The notes under the pieces are model-generated. The model was given only the letters and a program-made list of their open reading frames with translations. It made no database searches and had not been told where the DNA came from. Source: Athripsodes cinereus (Eukaryota; Arthropoda; Insecta; Trichoptera; Leptoceridae). From it: DNA of 64,000 nucleotides. Made by a program: the position numbers and the translations under genes. Position 1 is the first letter of the stretch. Every line of letters begins with the position of its first letter. This document shows positions 20,935 to 32,063 of the stretch, in pieces. Location: positions 6,758,001-6,822,000 of the forward strand of contig OX388314.1 in assembly GCA_947579605.1 (NCBI GenBank), written 5' to 3'.

Positions 20935-21935
20935 GAGTCTTCATGATCATCGCTTCAGAATATGTATATGGACAGTTCACAAAGATGAAGTTAGTCCCAA
21001 ACTAAGATATGAAACTTATATTATGGGTACTTCTTCTTCTTCTTCTTCCTCGTGTGATAGATCATCGATCTGTTGTTTCGGAAGTGATTCCTTCTTGTGT
21101 ATCTTTCCATCTCTTTGGTGGTCTTCCTCGCAAACGTGAGCCAGCCGGTGTCTTCTTTGCAGCAATGTGGGTGATCCTGTTTTCAGCCATCCTGTCTATA
21201 TGGTCTCTCCAGAATCGTCTCCTCTTCCTACTCCATCTCACTATGTCCTCCGTGTCGCATATCCTTCTAATCTCAGTATTTCTAATTCTATCTCTGAGAG
21301 TTTTTCCCGCGATAGCACGTAAGGTTTTCATCTCAGATGTTCTGAGTAGGCTTTTGGTTCTTGCTGTGTCTGCTCTTGTTTCGACGCCGTAAGTCATTAT
21401 TGGCCTGATACATGTTTTGTATATTCGGACTTTACTCTCTACTAGCATATGTTTGTTCCTCCATATGACACCTTTCAAACATCCAGCTGCGACTGAAGCT
21501 TTATTGGTTTGCTGCTTCACTTCATTGTACAAATCGCTATTGCAAGATATTTCTACGCCGAGGTACTTAAATGTTGCCACTTGTTCGATAGGTTTATCAT
21601 CGATGGTTAATGATGATGCAGCTTTAATGGCGGAAACAGAAAATGACCTGCAGCGTTTGTTGTATAAATTCCACCTCTCTTCCAAAAGGTACAATATGAG
21701 TGTGTCTATCGATAAGACAAAGTGCTTAGTTATTTCAAAACACCCTCTCAGATGTAAATTATGGGTACTGACATGACGATATACATAATATATACCATGC
21801 ACAAAATACATAACATATAACACCCAGACCTAGAACAATTTCAAAAAGGTCATTCTTCATTTTGTTCTGGCGGGGAATCAAACTCGAGACCTTGTGACTC
21901 ACCAGTCATCTTTGCTATTGCGTGTGTTATTTTTA
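20935..21935 (-). mobile_element. tRNA-derived SINE split by a LINE insertion
   Basis: The 5' part lies at 21758-21935 (B-box region GTTTGATTCCCCGCCAGAAC, AAGAATGACCTTTTTGAAAT, GTACCCATAAT). The 3' part lies at 20935-21030 (GTACCCATAAT, TTAGTTTGGGACTAACTTCA, GTGAACTGTCC). The order matches the uninterrupted SINE at 18404-18650. The 11 bp GTACCCATAAT, present once there, is doubled here around the LINE. Confidence 0.88.
21031..21757 (-). pseudogene. LINE family 4, 5'-inverted (twin-primed) insertion
   Basis: The 3' part (about 21600 down to 21031) reads on the minus strand: 'TIDDKPIEQVATFKYLGVEI', 'YKTCIRPIMTYGVETR', 'GKTLRDRIRNTEIRRICD', 'RGRPPKRW', a stop and a (GAA)n tail at 21031-21050. 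The 5' part (21601-21757) reads on the plus strand: 'DDAALMAETENDLQRLLYKF', 'SIDKTKCLVISKHPLRCKL', which includes the DD of the reverse transcriptase active site. In an intact LINE the second segment directly precedes the first. The element is flanked by ATTATGGGTAC at 21020-21030 and 21758-21768. This rc(5')-3' order with target duplication is the structure produced by twin priming. The long minus-strand frame across the junction is therefore not one protein. Confidence 0.9.
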
Positions 21936-22424
21936 CTTTGCTTAGGTACTGTCAATTTACAAGCTTGTAGATTTCGCACGCTAACTTAATGCACATAATA
22001 CCTAACTATAGTATTAATTTACTGTAAAAGTTTCCAGTTAATATTATTATGATCAATTGTTTCACAAGGAGCGTAGAACAAAGCAAAATAAAATCGTATG
22101 TAAAACAACATCTTACCATTGATATGCGTACCAAGCCAATATTAGTATGAATAATAAAATATATATTGTACCTTGTTACTCATAAAGTATGTTAAATAAT
22201 GAATTAGTTTTATTTTATTTACGGTACACTCTGCGCTGCCAACACGACAGTTTTATTTATAATATATTATTTTACTATTGTTTGCATATACGCAACTCAA
22301 CTCAACTGGGTGTTTTCATTATGATTTTTCAAGTTTTAAATTATGCATTGTTTCTTTCTGTTATTCACGATTTACTAATAACTGTAGGGATTTTAGTTTG
22401 TTCTATGTATGTATGTAAGATGAT
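21936..22424. other. No gene recognised
   Basis: AT-rich; the frame starting at 22189 has no domain and runs into the LINE fragment on its right. Confidence 0.45.
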
Positions 22425-22800
22425 TTATCAGCGCCGTTTAATGGAGCATCCATCTCAAGGGCGCGGGAAACTATGTTGGATGATCGATGTCTTTAACTTG
22501 CTCCTGAACGTTGTTATTGATTGGTTTGTACGAAGGTCCTCGGGGAGTCGGTTCTTGTTGACGGGTCCTGCGACGTCAAAAGCACTGTCATAGAATCACG
22601 GCCGGTTTGCTCTATTGATCTCGTCCAGCATATTGGTGGATGTCTTTGCTGAGCGCAGGGGTCTACTTGTAGGTGTTTTGAGAACACAGAGCTCAGAAAG
22701 TGACTGAGGTGCCGTATAATTCAAAGCCTTGTAGACCATTAGGCAAAGTTTGTATTGGACCATTTCACTTGCTCTTTACTAGATGATGATAATTGATAAT
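22425..22800 (-). pseudogene. LINE family 6 (L2/CR1-like) ORF2 3' end and 3' UTR
   Basis: The minus strand encodes 'MVYKALNYTAPQSLSELCVL', 'TPTSRPLRSAKT', 'YDSAFDVAGPVNKNRLPEDL', 'TFRSKLKT'. The series 'Y..L...P..LSEL....P.R.LRS......YG..AFSVAAP..WN.LP..IR.....FKS.LKTHLF' is the conserved C-terminus of L2/CR1/Rex-type ORF2 proteins. A stop is followed by GCGCCCTTGAGATGGATGCT and AAACGGCGCTGATAAATCAT, the 3' UTR that also occurs at 1236-1320, 27.97-28.04 and 32.9 kb. Premature stops and absence of the polymerase show a dead 5'-truncated copy. Confidence 0.82.
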
Positions 22801-22939
22801 TAGGACCGTGAGGGTAGACATAGAAAATAAAAATAAATTAATGAGCAAAATCTGAAGTTCATTCTAATGGTATTATTTCTTACATAACATCCAAGTATAA
22901 ATTTCCTATACTATTACTCTTGCGGCGCTGATATTTGGC

Positions 22940-23152
22940 CAAAAAGAGCACTGTTCTTCCGTCCGCAGGGGTTCCGTCGGCCCGGGCGTCCCTCTTTCAC
23001 AATACACCGTTCCTATGACAACGATATCAGACGCAAGGAATGTCGTGGAAAGAGGTGACGCAATTGGCACAGAGACGCTCTGAATGGAGGAGGCTGGTTT
23101 CTGCCCTGTGCTCCCGAGAGGAGCGTTGAGGGCGATGATGATGATGATTACT
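22940..23152 (+). pseudogene. LINE family 9 ORF2 3' end with GAT tail
   Basis: Encodes 'GMSWKEVTQLAQRRSEWRRL' and 'VSALCSREER' before a TGA, then GGGCGATGATGATGATGATT. The end 'LAQ.RSEWRRLV.A' is common at the C-terminus of insect LINE ORF2 proteins. The copy at 35220-35325 is almost identical in the last 65 bp. Confidence 0.75.
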
Positions 23153-23536
23153 CTTATCTTTCACAAATAGTTTTCGTTACGAGTCACGATTTAGACAGAA
23201 CTGTCGTGTTACTGTGTAAATGAAGATAAGTAAATTAATAAATAAAATTTATATAATACAAATATTATTATTTAACATATACGAATTATTATAATACATA
23301 ATCATAAAATGTATGTCAGTCTGTTTTACATACCCACTATGTAATCGTAATGTAATACATTGTGTAAAGTGTCTCCTTTTGCTTTATGAGCTATAATTTG
23401 ACGACGATGCCAATAACCGTAAGCCAGAGCGAAACTATACACTGTCGTATTTTGACCTGTGACATATTAACATAGTCTTCAAGTACTCATTTTGTTCTGT
23501 CTGATAGCATATTCAACTACTTTAAAAACGCGTGTT
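23153..23536. other. No gene recognised
   Basis: AT-rich, nothing identified. Confidence 0.5.
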
Positions 23537-23700
23537 ATTATTTTTTTATTTAATTTTTTATTTGTTATGGATCATACAGTTGTAACGATAAATATAACAA
23601 TTAATTATAACCATGAGCAAACCAATCAAGAGCCCTTCCTTACCAACTAATAAACAATCATAAATTTGAGGTACTCTATTATCTATGATAATATTGTAAT
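23537..23700 (+). repeat. Repeat E, copy 2
   Basis: Same order of blocks as 6229-6380 (ATGGATCATACAGTTGTAAC, CAATTAATTATAACCATGAG, TACCAACTAATAAACAATCA, TTTGAGGTACT). Confidence 0.7.
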
Positions 23701-24629
23701 ATGCATTGATAAAAACGATGTACATTTTGGTTAAAGCAAAAAAACATAATTTTTACTAGATATCTTCTAAGTTTAAAAAAAATGAGAGCAATTGTTATTA
23801 ACAATGACTCACAACCATTTCTTAAGTATTTTCTCGTTAACATGCATGTGAAAGCAAATATAATTTCAAAAACAATCGGATATCGATTGAAGAACCATTT
23901 CTACAAAATGTAACATAGTGCAAAATCTAATCGAAAGAAGTTAGAAAGGCATCAGAACGCTTACGAATTGGCTCTAGGCTGGCTTAAGTGATCACTTTCG
24001 ATGACAACGTTCATCAAATTCCTCCATTCTCACTGTCACGATGTAAGATCCACCAATCGAGAAATACTTTTTTTTTGCAAACCATAAAAGCGACCATCCT
24101 TTGGGATCTCATATTGTAATAACATAGGTACAATTTCTTAGAAAATAATAATGAACGGTCATATTGAATAGTGAAGTCTTTTGACATATGCAGTTTTGCT
24201 CAACATACATATTATCTTTACTAGCCTACTGCTTGAATTGAATAAGTATTAATGCATGCGCCTTTAGTATTCATAGTGTAAAAAGTGATGTCATAAACAA
24301 TATTTTTGCTGAATAATAAATGTAATAAATGTAATGTTGTGATTTTTATGTTATTCATATATTTTATGTGGGTCAAAAGATATATGTCATTTATTTAAAG
24401 ATTTCAATGGACGATCTATGTGTGAGAAGGATTTTATTAAATCCAAAAGTGACCCTATAATTCTTCAAGCACGAGCCTCGCTTAACATATGTAGAGGGTA
24501 TAAAAATTAGAACTCACTGTGTTATTGTATTTAATGTATAAATGTATCAATATTGTTAAGTAATTTTTATAAATACATACTTTTATTTGATTACCTACTT
24601 ACATAGTATGAGATTGTGCGATTTCTGAG
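23701..24629. other. No gene recognised
   Basis: AT-rich, nothing identified. Confidence 0.5.
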
Positions 24630-24745
24630 AACAAGGAGTGCGAAGTATGAAAGAATGAGATTGGACCATCCACCGACCAAGTGGACCAAAGAATGAGAGA
24701 ATGACAGTGCGAAGAATGAGAATGGACTGACCAAATCCAGTAAAA
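24630..24745. repeat. Imperfect local duplication
   Basis: AGTGCGAAGTATGAAAGAAT...GAGATTGGACC and CAGTGCGAAGAATGAGAATGGACTGACC repeat each other about 75 bp apart, with several GAATGAGA motifs. Confidence 0.5.
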
Positions 24746-24919
24746 CAAAAAAAAAAACTCATTTTTTTCAATTGGAAAACTTAAATATAGGTAAAGCAGT
24801 ACCAATCCACATATAAACAATGCTCTTTAGATCCAGGAAAATATGAAAAATGACATTCTTCAATAAGGAGTGAAACTTAATTTATCGTGAATACCTATGT
24901 TAAATATCTGCTTTTTCTT

Positions 24920-25050
24920 TTTTGTCGTTACTTCGGTCTTAGGGTCGTGCCTTTTTGGTAGGTATTAATTAGTGCCTCCCAGCGATGCTGGTCCTAAATT
25001 TTTCGTAGCGCCTTATGCAAGCTTCTCCTGATCGCTCCATTTAAAACGAA
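24920..25050 (-). pseudogene. Possible LINE ORF2 3' end
   Basis: The minus strand encodes 'DQHRWEALINTYQKGT', resembling the 'DRxRWRxLVxA' termini of insect LINE ORF2 proteins. The fragment is short and no second copy was found in the window. Confidence 0.35.
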
Positions 25051-25761
25051 CATAAGTGACCATTCATAATTTGAAAGTTGTAGAATTACAGGAAAAAAAT
25101 AGGTTCATAATATGTATAGAATGACAAAAGATAAGGTTATTGAAAAAATATCAAAATATATCTTTTCTATGTATTATTATGGATGTAAAATATGTGCCGA
25201 ATACTTTATTTAATATTTCAGCCTGTGCAACATAAGTTTTCAATTTTGTGGGAAGTTTAAGTAGGTAAAGTTTTTTGATCAAAATGTAGGGGAAGTCTTT
25301 GGTGACATGTGTCAATTACCAACACGTAGTAAAACAGTAAAGCTGTTCTATCTAAGGTTGAGTGATATGCGGAAAATCCAAAGAAATAATCTATGTATAA
25401 ATGTTTAAACCCGTTCGTAAGTATGCATGTATTTTTATATTCCATCTATGAACACCGTTATAAGGCAAGATAATGGAAATATAATACTCTCTAAATGAAG
25501 GGCAATCTTTTTGACAGTCTTATGTTATAAAATTAATATTTAATTGATTGATCGGCATTAACTTTGTAATACATAAAAAAAATAATTATTAATACTCATT
25601 TTATTATATAATTTGAAATGTACATGTTAATCTCAATTATTAATCAGAATAGTACAGTTGTGTGATACTAAGACACCCCAAAACATTAATAGGAAAATAA
25701 TGAACTTATTGTATTCTAGTTTTGATTACGAGGTATTGAATTTATATATTTTTTTTATTTA
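25051..25761. other. No gene recognised
   Basis: AT-rich, nothing identified. Confidence 0.5.
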
Positions 25762-25840
25762 AAAATATATAACTGGGTTTTGTTATAAACCCAAATACAA
25801 CCTGTTACACCTTTCACAGTAAGCTACTAAAATTTAAAAT
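25762..25840 (-). mobile_element. 3' end of the second SINE family
   Basis: CTGGGTTTTGTTATAAACCC, AAATACAACCTGTTACACCT, TTCACAGTAAGCTACTAAAA matches the left 70 bp of 18655-18805; 5'-truncated. Confidence 0.75.
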
Positions 25841-26589
25841 ACATAGTTACATAATATTGAAGTTAAATATCCTTGAAGCTTAAAGAGCAATATCCATAAT
25901 AGTGTGAGGTTTTTTACGTGTAGGTATTTGTTGAAATTTCAAGATCAAACTTATCATCAAAAACACAAATATTAAAATTATGTCAAATACTAATAAAAAT
26001 TATGAAATATTCTTGTCAAAGAGTTGCCATTTAAAAAAAAAACATTTTCACTATTTATTTCGCCATATTTACCTTAGCTGTATTTTTGTTCATTGTTTGT
26101 TAATGTTGAAAGTGCTATGGTGCTATACCGAGTAAAAAGCTAGTACATTTATATAAATCTAAGAAATTGTCACATTTATAGATGTTCTTTGTCTATCTTT
26201 ATTGGCTGTTAGATAAATTCCAGAATTTCACACACTTCTAATACTTTCTTTTATGTATTTCGTCTGAAATGGTTTTGAATATCTGAATATTTAAAGGTAA
26301 ATAACTATGTCACATTCTGAATTTTTTTCCTATTTTGAGGCAAAAACTAGAATTCAAGTGAAACACAATAGGTATATAAATGGGCACTTAGAACGTGAAA
26401 ATTTGTATGTATTATTTATATAATATCATATTTTTATTTCTCTTTTCTAGAAAAGTCTTATATGGTTTTCGTTTGTCAAAATTAAAAATCGACTTCAAAG
26501 ATGCCAAATAAAGTTTCGGTATTTCCTCTCTATTTTTTTGTAAAATATCACGATGAAGACATCTAATCATCCAGAATGTCTCATTTATT
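25841..26589. other. No gene recognised
   Basis: AT-rich, nothing identified. Confidence 0.5.
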
Positions 26590-26720
26590 GACTCGAAGTG
26601 GATGATTTGCATGTTTATTTCATGCAGTTAGTTTGCTAGATATAAATGAATTAATTACGAGTGTCTTTTACAGGACACTCGAAAACATACAGAAAATGTA
26701 GAAGACCTCCACGGATCTCT
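26590..26720. mobile_element. Two repeat A fragments in opposite orientation
   Basis: Forward core at 26595-26640 (TTGCATGTTTATTTCATGCA, GTTAGTTTGCTAG) and a reverse head at 26665-26720 (CTTTTACAGGACACTCGAAA, AGAAGACCTCCACGG). Confidence 0.55.
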
Positions 26721-27206
26721 GTTTTACTTATATGAAAAGGGAAATGTTAATTTTAATTGTGTTTTTATAGCAGTTAATTTTCTTACATATTGTGAAAATT
26801 AACACGACTATGTTAATGCTTATTCTGACATGGTATTGTTAAGTGTATGTTCCAGTTGTACAATGATAAATAAAATTCATTTAATTGTAGGACAATAGCT
26901 ATTTGTTTTTATACTACGTATCAAATTTCTTACGCTTATTTTATTTACAATGTTGGAGAAAGTAATAAAAATAACGAATGGAATACAAAACAGAACCTAC
27001 TTCAAATTTTTTTTTTTATTAATTGTATGAAATACCTAGTCTGTTTTAGTATATTGAGAGACTTTTAGTTACATTACAATTAATTAACGTTATGAGTACA
27101 TTACAATTAATAAGACGCGACATCATGAGACTCTGCAAAGATTAGTTTCTGTAATAATATTATGGTACAGTCGTAGTATTAGCTAGATTAGCTTTGAGAA
27201 TATCCA
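26721..27206. other. No gene recognised
   Basis: AT-rich, nothing identified. Confidence 0.5.
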
Positions 27207-27275
27207 AACATGTTTTGTTTTCAACGCTCCTATGTAGGGGCATTGGGCAGAAACCATCTTCTTCCATTTACCCAC
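27207..27275 (-). pseudogene. LINE family 9 3' end, decayed
   Basis: Reverse complement reads AAATGGAAGAAGATGGTTTC, TGCCCAATGCCCCTACATAG, GAGCGTTGA, matching the 22940-23152 copy. Confidence 0.55.
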
Positions 27276-27357
27276 ATTGTACCACCTCTTTCTACTCATG
27301 ATTCGCTCAATTTATTATGGGAGTTTCGCTATGAATTTTTTTGATAATGATAGAAAG

Positions 27358-28179
27358 TTATTTATCTACCTATATACATCCTCACGCCGTGTCCCAAAGA
27401 GAAAGGAAAGCCATATAAAGATATATCCTTACATACTTCTTTCACTTCCTCTGCATTCATCCAGTTTCTCATACGTGCACGCTGATTTTTTTTACTCAAC
27501 ACGCAGCCGTCCTAAAGAATTTGATCCACGCGATCCAGCTACGTAGTTCTTGGACGTCCGTGCTTCCTCACACCCCCTCTTTCAGATAAATACAATATCG
27601 TCATCCTTTCATCGTGCATTCGCTCAACATGTCCAAACAATCGTAACTTGTTTACACGCATTCTGTCTACAACACTTTGGGTAGATGGCGCTCTTGCAGC
27701 TGCCTGAACCCACAACTTCTCTTTCTTTTAAATTCAAAATAATAGTTAAACATCAATTAATTTTATATTTTTTTCATTCCGACTAAAATACAGTGTAGTT
27801 TATTTAATTATGTTGTTTTGAGTGTTTAATGTACTAAAGTTTAGATAATAAATTGTAAAAATAGAGACGTACAAACCAAATCTAATAAAAAATTGTGACA
27901 ATAATATTTAAACAAATTTGTATTATAAAACTAGTAAAGAATTAATTATAATGTGAGATAATAGTGTAAATGCGCCCTTGAGATGATTTGAATCATGAAA
28001 ACGGCTCAATATAAATTATCCAATAATAATAAATAATAATAATAACACTCCTCTCGCATCCGCTCATTCTCCTGATATTCTCATTCTTCACTCTATCTCG
28101 CAACGTTTTACCAACCATTCTTCTCAGTGAACGCATCTCCACAACATTAATTCTACTTTCGTCCTTCTTCAACCAGTTT
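27358..28179 (-). pseudogene. LINE family 3 ORF2 3' end, interrupted by a second insertion
   Basis: The minus strand encodes 'WLKKDESRINVVEMRSLRRM', 'VGKTLRDRVKNENIRRMSGC' (28180 to 28050), then, after an insertion, 'DRMRVNKLRLFGHVERM', 'SERGGVRKHGRPRTT', 'VDQIL', 'KEVCKD' and the 3' terminus near 27375 (CACGGCGTGAGGATGTATAT). The order and content match the uninterrupted copy at 5056-5494. ATAGAAAG flanks it at 27350-27357 and 28180-28187, a possible 8-bp target duplication. Confidence 0.8.
27677..28043 (+). mobile_element. LINE family 6-related 3' segment inserted in a LINE 3 copy
   Basis: 367 bp separating the two halves of the LINE 3 coding fragment. It ends with the family 6 terminus TGCGCCCTTGAGATGATTTG, AAAACGGCTC, AAATTATCCAATAATAAT and an (AAT)n tail. 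AACACT is found at both borders (27671-27676, 28044-28049). The left part (GTAGATGGCGCTCTTGCAGC) is not recognised. Confidence 0.75.
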
Positions 28180-28187
28180 ATAGAAAG

Positions 28188-29908
28188 CTCTTCCCACAAT
28201 ATTCCTATCACCATGATGTCGTTGTCACATGATATTTGTATTGTGAAAAGAGTTTTCCAGGCCGGCAAAAAGCTTGTGGACAATACAACAGTGTCCTTTT
28301 GGCCAACTGTCATATAATAATCATACTTTTATTACAAGCACAATAGAAACCAGGAAGTATAAAGGAAAAGTATGAGTTAATATCTCTATTTCATGAAAAA
28401 ATAATTCTTTTCATATCACAGCTTCGGTTTTATTTCAATATAGTGCCAGGAGTCTCTAGGGAAATGAAGAACATCGCACGAGAAACTCGCGACATATTCA
28501 ATTCTTTTTTTCTCATTGTATTGTTGCGTAATTTTTCTATTATTCAGCCGTGTTATTTTGAAAAAGTTAGCAGTAGTTCTGAAAAAGACGAGTTATATTC
28601 TAGTAAGAGATATTTCATAAATACCTATATTTTTTATGTGCTTCATACTTTTTTACGAACACCTTGATCTACAGCACTTTTTGCAACTGATATTTAAAGC
28701 CTTAGTCACGCCTCCCTAATGTTTTACTTTATTTCACTAGTTAAAGCGCGATATACATACAATAAAATTTTTTCACGAATTCTCCCATAATGTTCCTTTT
28801 AATAGCACAAGCAAAAATATGTTCTTTTTTGTCAAATATCATTTAATATTCTAGAACCATCCACTAATTTTCTATAACACCATAGAAAATATCCATTGCA
28901 TCAAAAAGACACTGGTGATAGTGTTTCTCATCGTACAGTAGGGTAATTTACTTGTTCTGTAGCTAACTTCATTACGGATTTAAGTGTCAAACAACTTTGT
29001 TAACAGCTGTTTGAAATAAGTAGGTACTTGTCAAATATGTTATTTTTATCTATGATCTTGACCATGGATTTTTATGGAACGAACACAAAATTGTTCAAGT
29101 AGAGCGTTTAATCGTTGATGCTTACGTCCATATCACCATAATCGTCTTGATATGTGGTAGTGGCGTCGGCAAAACTTCGGAGAGGAACACGCGCATAACA
29201 TAATATATTAAAAACCATCGGTTTATGAATATTATTGGGCCATGTGCTTATCAAAATTGAAATTTCTATAAATCAAATATCTATGCTTTTGTTTTTCTTT
29301 TTAAATCAAGCTAGCAAACACCAATTTCGATAGACAACTCCGAGTAGAGTTATTTATATTTTTACATGCAAATTTATATTCATCTGTTCAAAAATAACTC
29401 GTCTAGATCTATATTCCTTAAATCGAGAACCGATTTATAAAGGATGTATTCAAATTATTAATTTTGAAAAATATAAATAGTCTCTCTTTTATATTCTTTG
29501 AATGGACTGAATGAAAAAGTGAAAGCACATAGGGAAAACTGAGGTTAACTGGATACTGGGGTTAGCTGAGCCACACATTGTTTTATAATTCTGTAGTTTG
29601 AATATTCCACATTTATTAATCTGTACTGAATGCTCCCTAAATAGCACTGCTTTTTGTTAATTTTTAGTCTGAAAGGCAACCATTTTAAAATATTTAAATA
29701 CTTTTGTGGTTCAAGATAGTCACGTGTTTTTGTTTAGGTACTGCTAGATTGTAAAGTCAGTGGAACCTGAATTTGCTAAGTTTTATATGTATTTTAGCAA
29801 AGTAAGAATATTATAGATTTAAATTATGACCATAACTTATTTTTTCGATTTTATGTATGATTGTTTCATAATTACTCTGCTATATGTACATATGATATCA
29901 TTAATGCT
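28188..29908. other. No gene recognised
   Basis: AT-rich; the frame at 28443-28667 has no domain. Confidence 0.45.
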
Positions 29909-29986
29909 CTAATAATAGTTTTTCTCTTTTTGTTTCAGGTAACGTTACATGAACAACTTTATATATGCAAAAAAAAATTGGTAAGT
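29909..29986 (+). other. Candidate microexon or recursive splice exon
   Basis: Branchpoint-like CTAAT at 29909-29913, pyrimidine tract, TTTGTTTCAG ending at 29938, abutted by GTAACG. A strong donor, TTG|GTAAGT, follows at 29980/29981. The 42 nt between (29939-29980) are open in one frame in phase 0 (VTLHEQLYICKKKL). It is either a 42-nt coding microexon of an unknown + strand gene or a recursive splicing exon, since CAG|GTAACG also rebuilds a donor. The arrangement, including the branchpoint about 25 nt before the AG, parallels the site at 2040. Motif evidence only. Confidence 0.42.
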
Positions 29987-29989
29987 TTT

Positions 29990-30579
29990 TGGGTCATAAA
30001 AATGTTGTTTATTTTCTTATTCGAGTAAAAAAAGCTGTCCGATTTCTACCCATCTCATCTGCTCGTTTTCTTTATCCAGTTACAAATAAATAGTATGTAT
30101 AATAAAATGTTTCCTATACCTGTATTTTGTATAACACAGTAGCAGCGTTCACGGCACCGTGACGGTCACAGAGTGTGACTTTAGGAATATACAGGAATGT
30201 ATTATTCCTAACAATGTTATTACATACACATTACATATTATCTACATACTATAAATTCTCTTACTACTATTTCTACTAAACATTATTATCATGTAGGCAC
30301 CTACTTCTACATTGTTATTGTATGACGCCGTGTTCATGCATCAGTATAATTTACTATGCAGTGATCTATGCAATGCCATGAATGAGTTGACATATATTAT
30401 TTTTTTCTACTTGTATACTTCCGATGATCGCAATGCTGTATTTCGCAATTTACGCGTATTTTAATTAAACGTGTATCATTCATTAAACAATAAAATTTTT
30501 GTTTATATTTATCAAGATCTATTTGAATTTTATCCTTAAGTTAGATTTTATTGTTAGTTTCAAAATTTATTTGATCTTC
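29990..30579. other. No gene recognised
   Basis: AT-rich, nothing identified. Confidence 0.5.
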
Positions 30580-30740
30580 GGCGACGACGTCGGTGACCAC
30601 TTGGGCGAATACCTCCCTGTCTTCCGCGAAGCTAAAAAGCTCTTCCTTTCCTTAGAGACCTGTTCAGTCTCAGATGTTTTCAAGCCACGTTGTTCGCCTT
30701 TTGCCTATCTTCGTCCTTCTATCCTGCCTTTCTGTACGAG
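30580..30740 (-). pseudogene. LINE family 8 ORF2 3' end
   Basis: The minus strand reads 'GRIEGRRIGKRRTTWLENI', two stops, 'ELFSFAEDREVFAQVVTDVV'. The pattern 'KIEGxRxxGRRxxSWLxNIRxW....LF..AxDRExFAxxVA' is the end of an insect LINE ORF2. Premature stops make it a relic. Confidence 0.7.
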
Positions 30741-30780
30741 TTGCAGATCATGGTATATTATGACAATTTGCGTCGCTTAA

Positions 30781-31859
30781 TGACGGATAGTGCTGATCTG
30801 TTGATTTTCATGTAAGATCTTTATCTTTATTTTTGTACCTACTATCCAAAAAAAATATGTGTATGTATAATATAATAATTATATGCCTAATATAACCTAT
30901 TTTAAAGGCGCCGTGCGTTTTTCAATAGCACTGTAAAAAAAAATCAAGCATACAGCGGCTTGTTCGGGGGAGATTTACCATTATTTTGAAGTTTAACTTT
31001 AAAAAAATGCTCTGGGTTCACAACAAGTATAATATAATATTATAAATTATGGTTTAGCCAGATAACAATGCACGGACTACATTTTAATTTCAATTAATTT
31101 ATGAAAGCAATTAGATTACAAGTATAGTGTTAAACGCTCGGTCAATTTATCTCCTTGCGTGATACTTCTACATATTTTAATTAGAGTAATTATAATTTAA
31201 ACATTTTGATTTAAATTGATAATTATTCTATTTCTTTTTATCGTGGACTAGCATCTCTCGTGTTGTGACTTAAATGATTTGTTTTAGACACCATGTTTTA
31301 AGTATCCATAGTTTAATTTTTAGTGGTTCACGCTTCTTTTAATCACATATTATATCTAGAAACATTTCACGTTAAAGCAATTTAGGTTACTATTTAGGTG
31401 TAGTAAAGTAGGTGCCTATTATTAATTTTAGAAATCAAGGAAATATGTAACACTCGTATTCGGTGGCAAATTTAATGCATTGATTTATTTTAGGAAGAGT
31501 CACACTTTCAACTGCAGAAACCAATCAGAAATCTTGCTTGCATGGTTTTTCTTATAAGGGTAACGAAGGTATCCATTCGAATATTTCTTCGGAAAATGCT
31601 CGAATTGTCACCGAATGATTGAAGATTGAATGCCATTTCCATCCAGCTATGTGGACACGGCTAATAGAGATGTCTTATTTATTTTGTGAGTTGAATGAAA
31701 AAAAATGCATAAATGATTAATTTTCTTAAAAAAATATATGAACGAGTTCTAGCCTTTTCGCTTAGCTGTATTATTTTACAAAGCGAAACCTCTAGTCTCT
31801 GAGAATAATGATATACGGTGGTCCTGACTGACTCACATTCTGAAAACAGGTATATATGT
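30781..31859. other. No gene recognised
   Basis: A less AT-rich patch at 31500-31680 was checked without a match; the rest is AT-rich. Confidence 0.45.
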
Positions 31860-32045
31860 ACCTATAAGAATTTGATATATTTCATGATCTGTTCACAACG
31901 CGGTGTTATTCTATCCTTACATACTTCACTCGTTTCATTTACGTTCTTACAGTTTCCTAGAAATGCATCTCCATTCCCATTACTCAGCACACGGCCATCT
32001 CCAAGAATGCACTTGGTCAAGCCACGTGGATCTCGGTCATCCATG
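31860..32045 (-). pseudogene. LINE family 3 ORF2 3' end, diverged
   Basis: The minus strand encodes 'SMDDRDPRGLTKCILGDGRV', 'LSNGNGDAFLGNCKNVNETS', 'EVCKDRIT'. It corresponds to the 'GRPRTTWLDHVDQIL.DG.VLS..N..A..RNCMNV.EAKEVCKD' end of family 3 (compare 27480-27545 and 44750-44870). Confidence 0.62.
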
Positions 32046-32063
32046 CTTTATCAGTTATTAGTT

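Noticed and set aside
21062..21823. One 253-codon minus-strand protein
   Set aside because: Its first third is antisense to the LINE's own RT segment (plus strand 21601-21757) and SINE sequence; only the part after about 21600 is genuine LINE coding sense.
22189..22593. 134-codon frame as a membrane protein
   Set aside because: Hydrophobic residues come from T-rich sequence and the second half is antisense to a LINE fragment.
26590..26720. Twin-primed SINE
   Set aside because: The forward core precedes the inverted head, the opposite of the rc(5')-3' order twin priming gives; two separate fragments are likelier.
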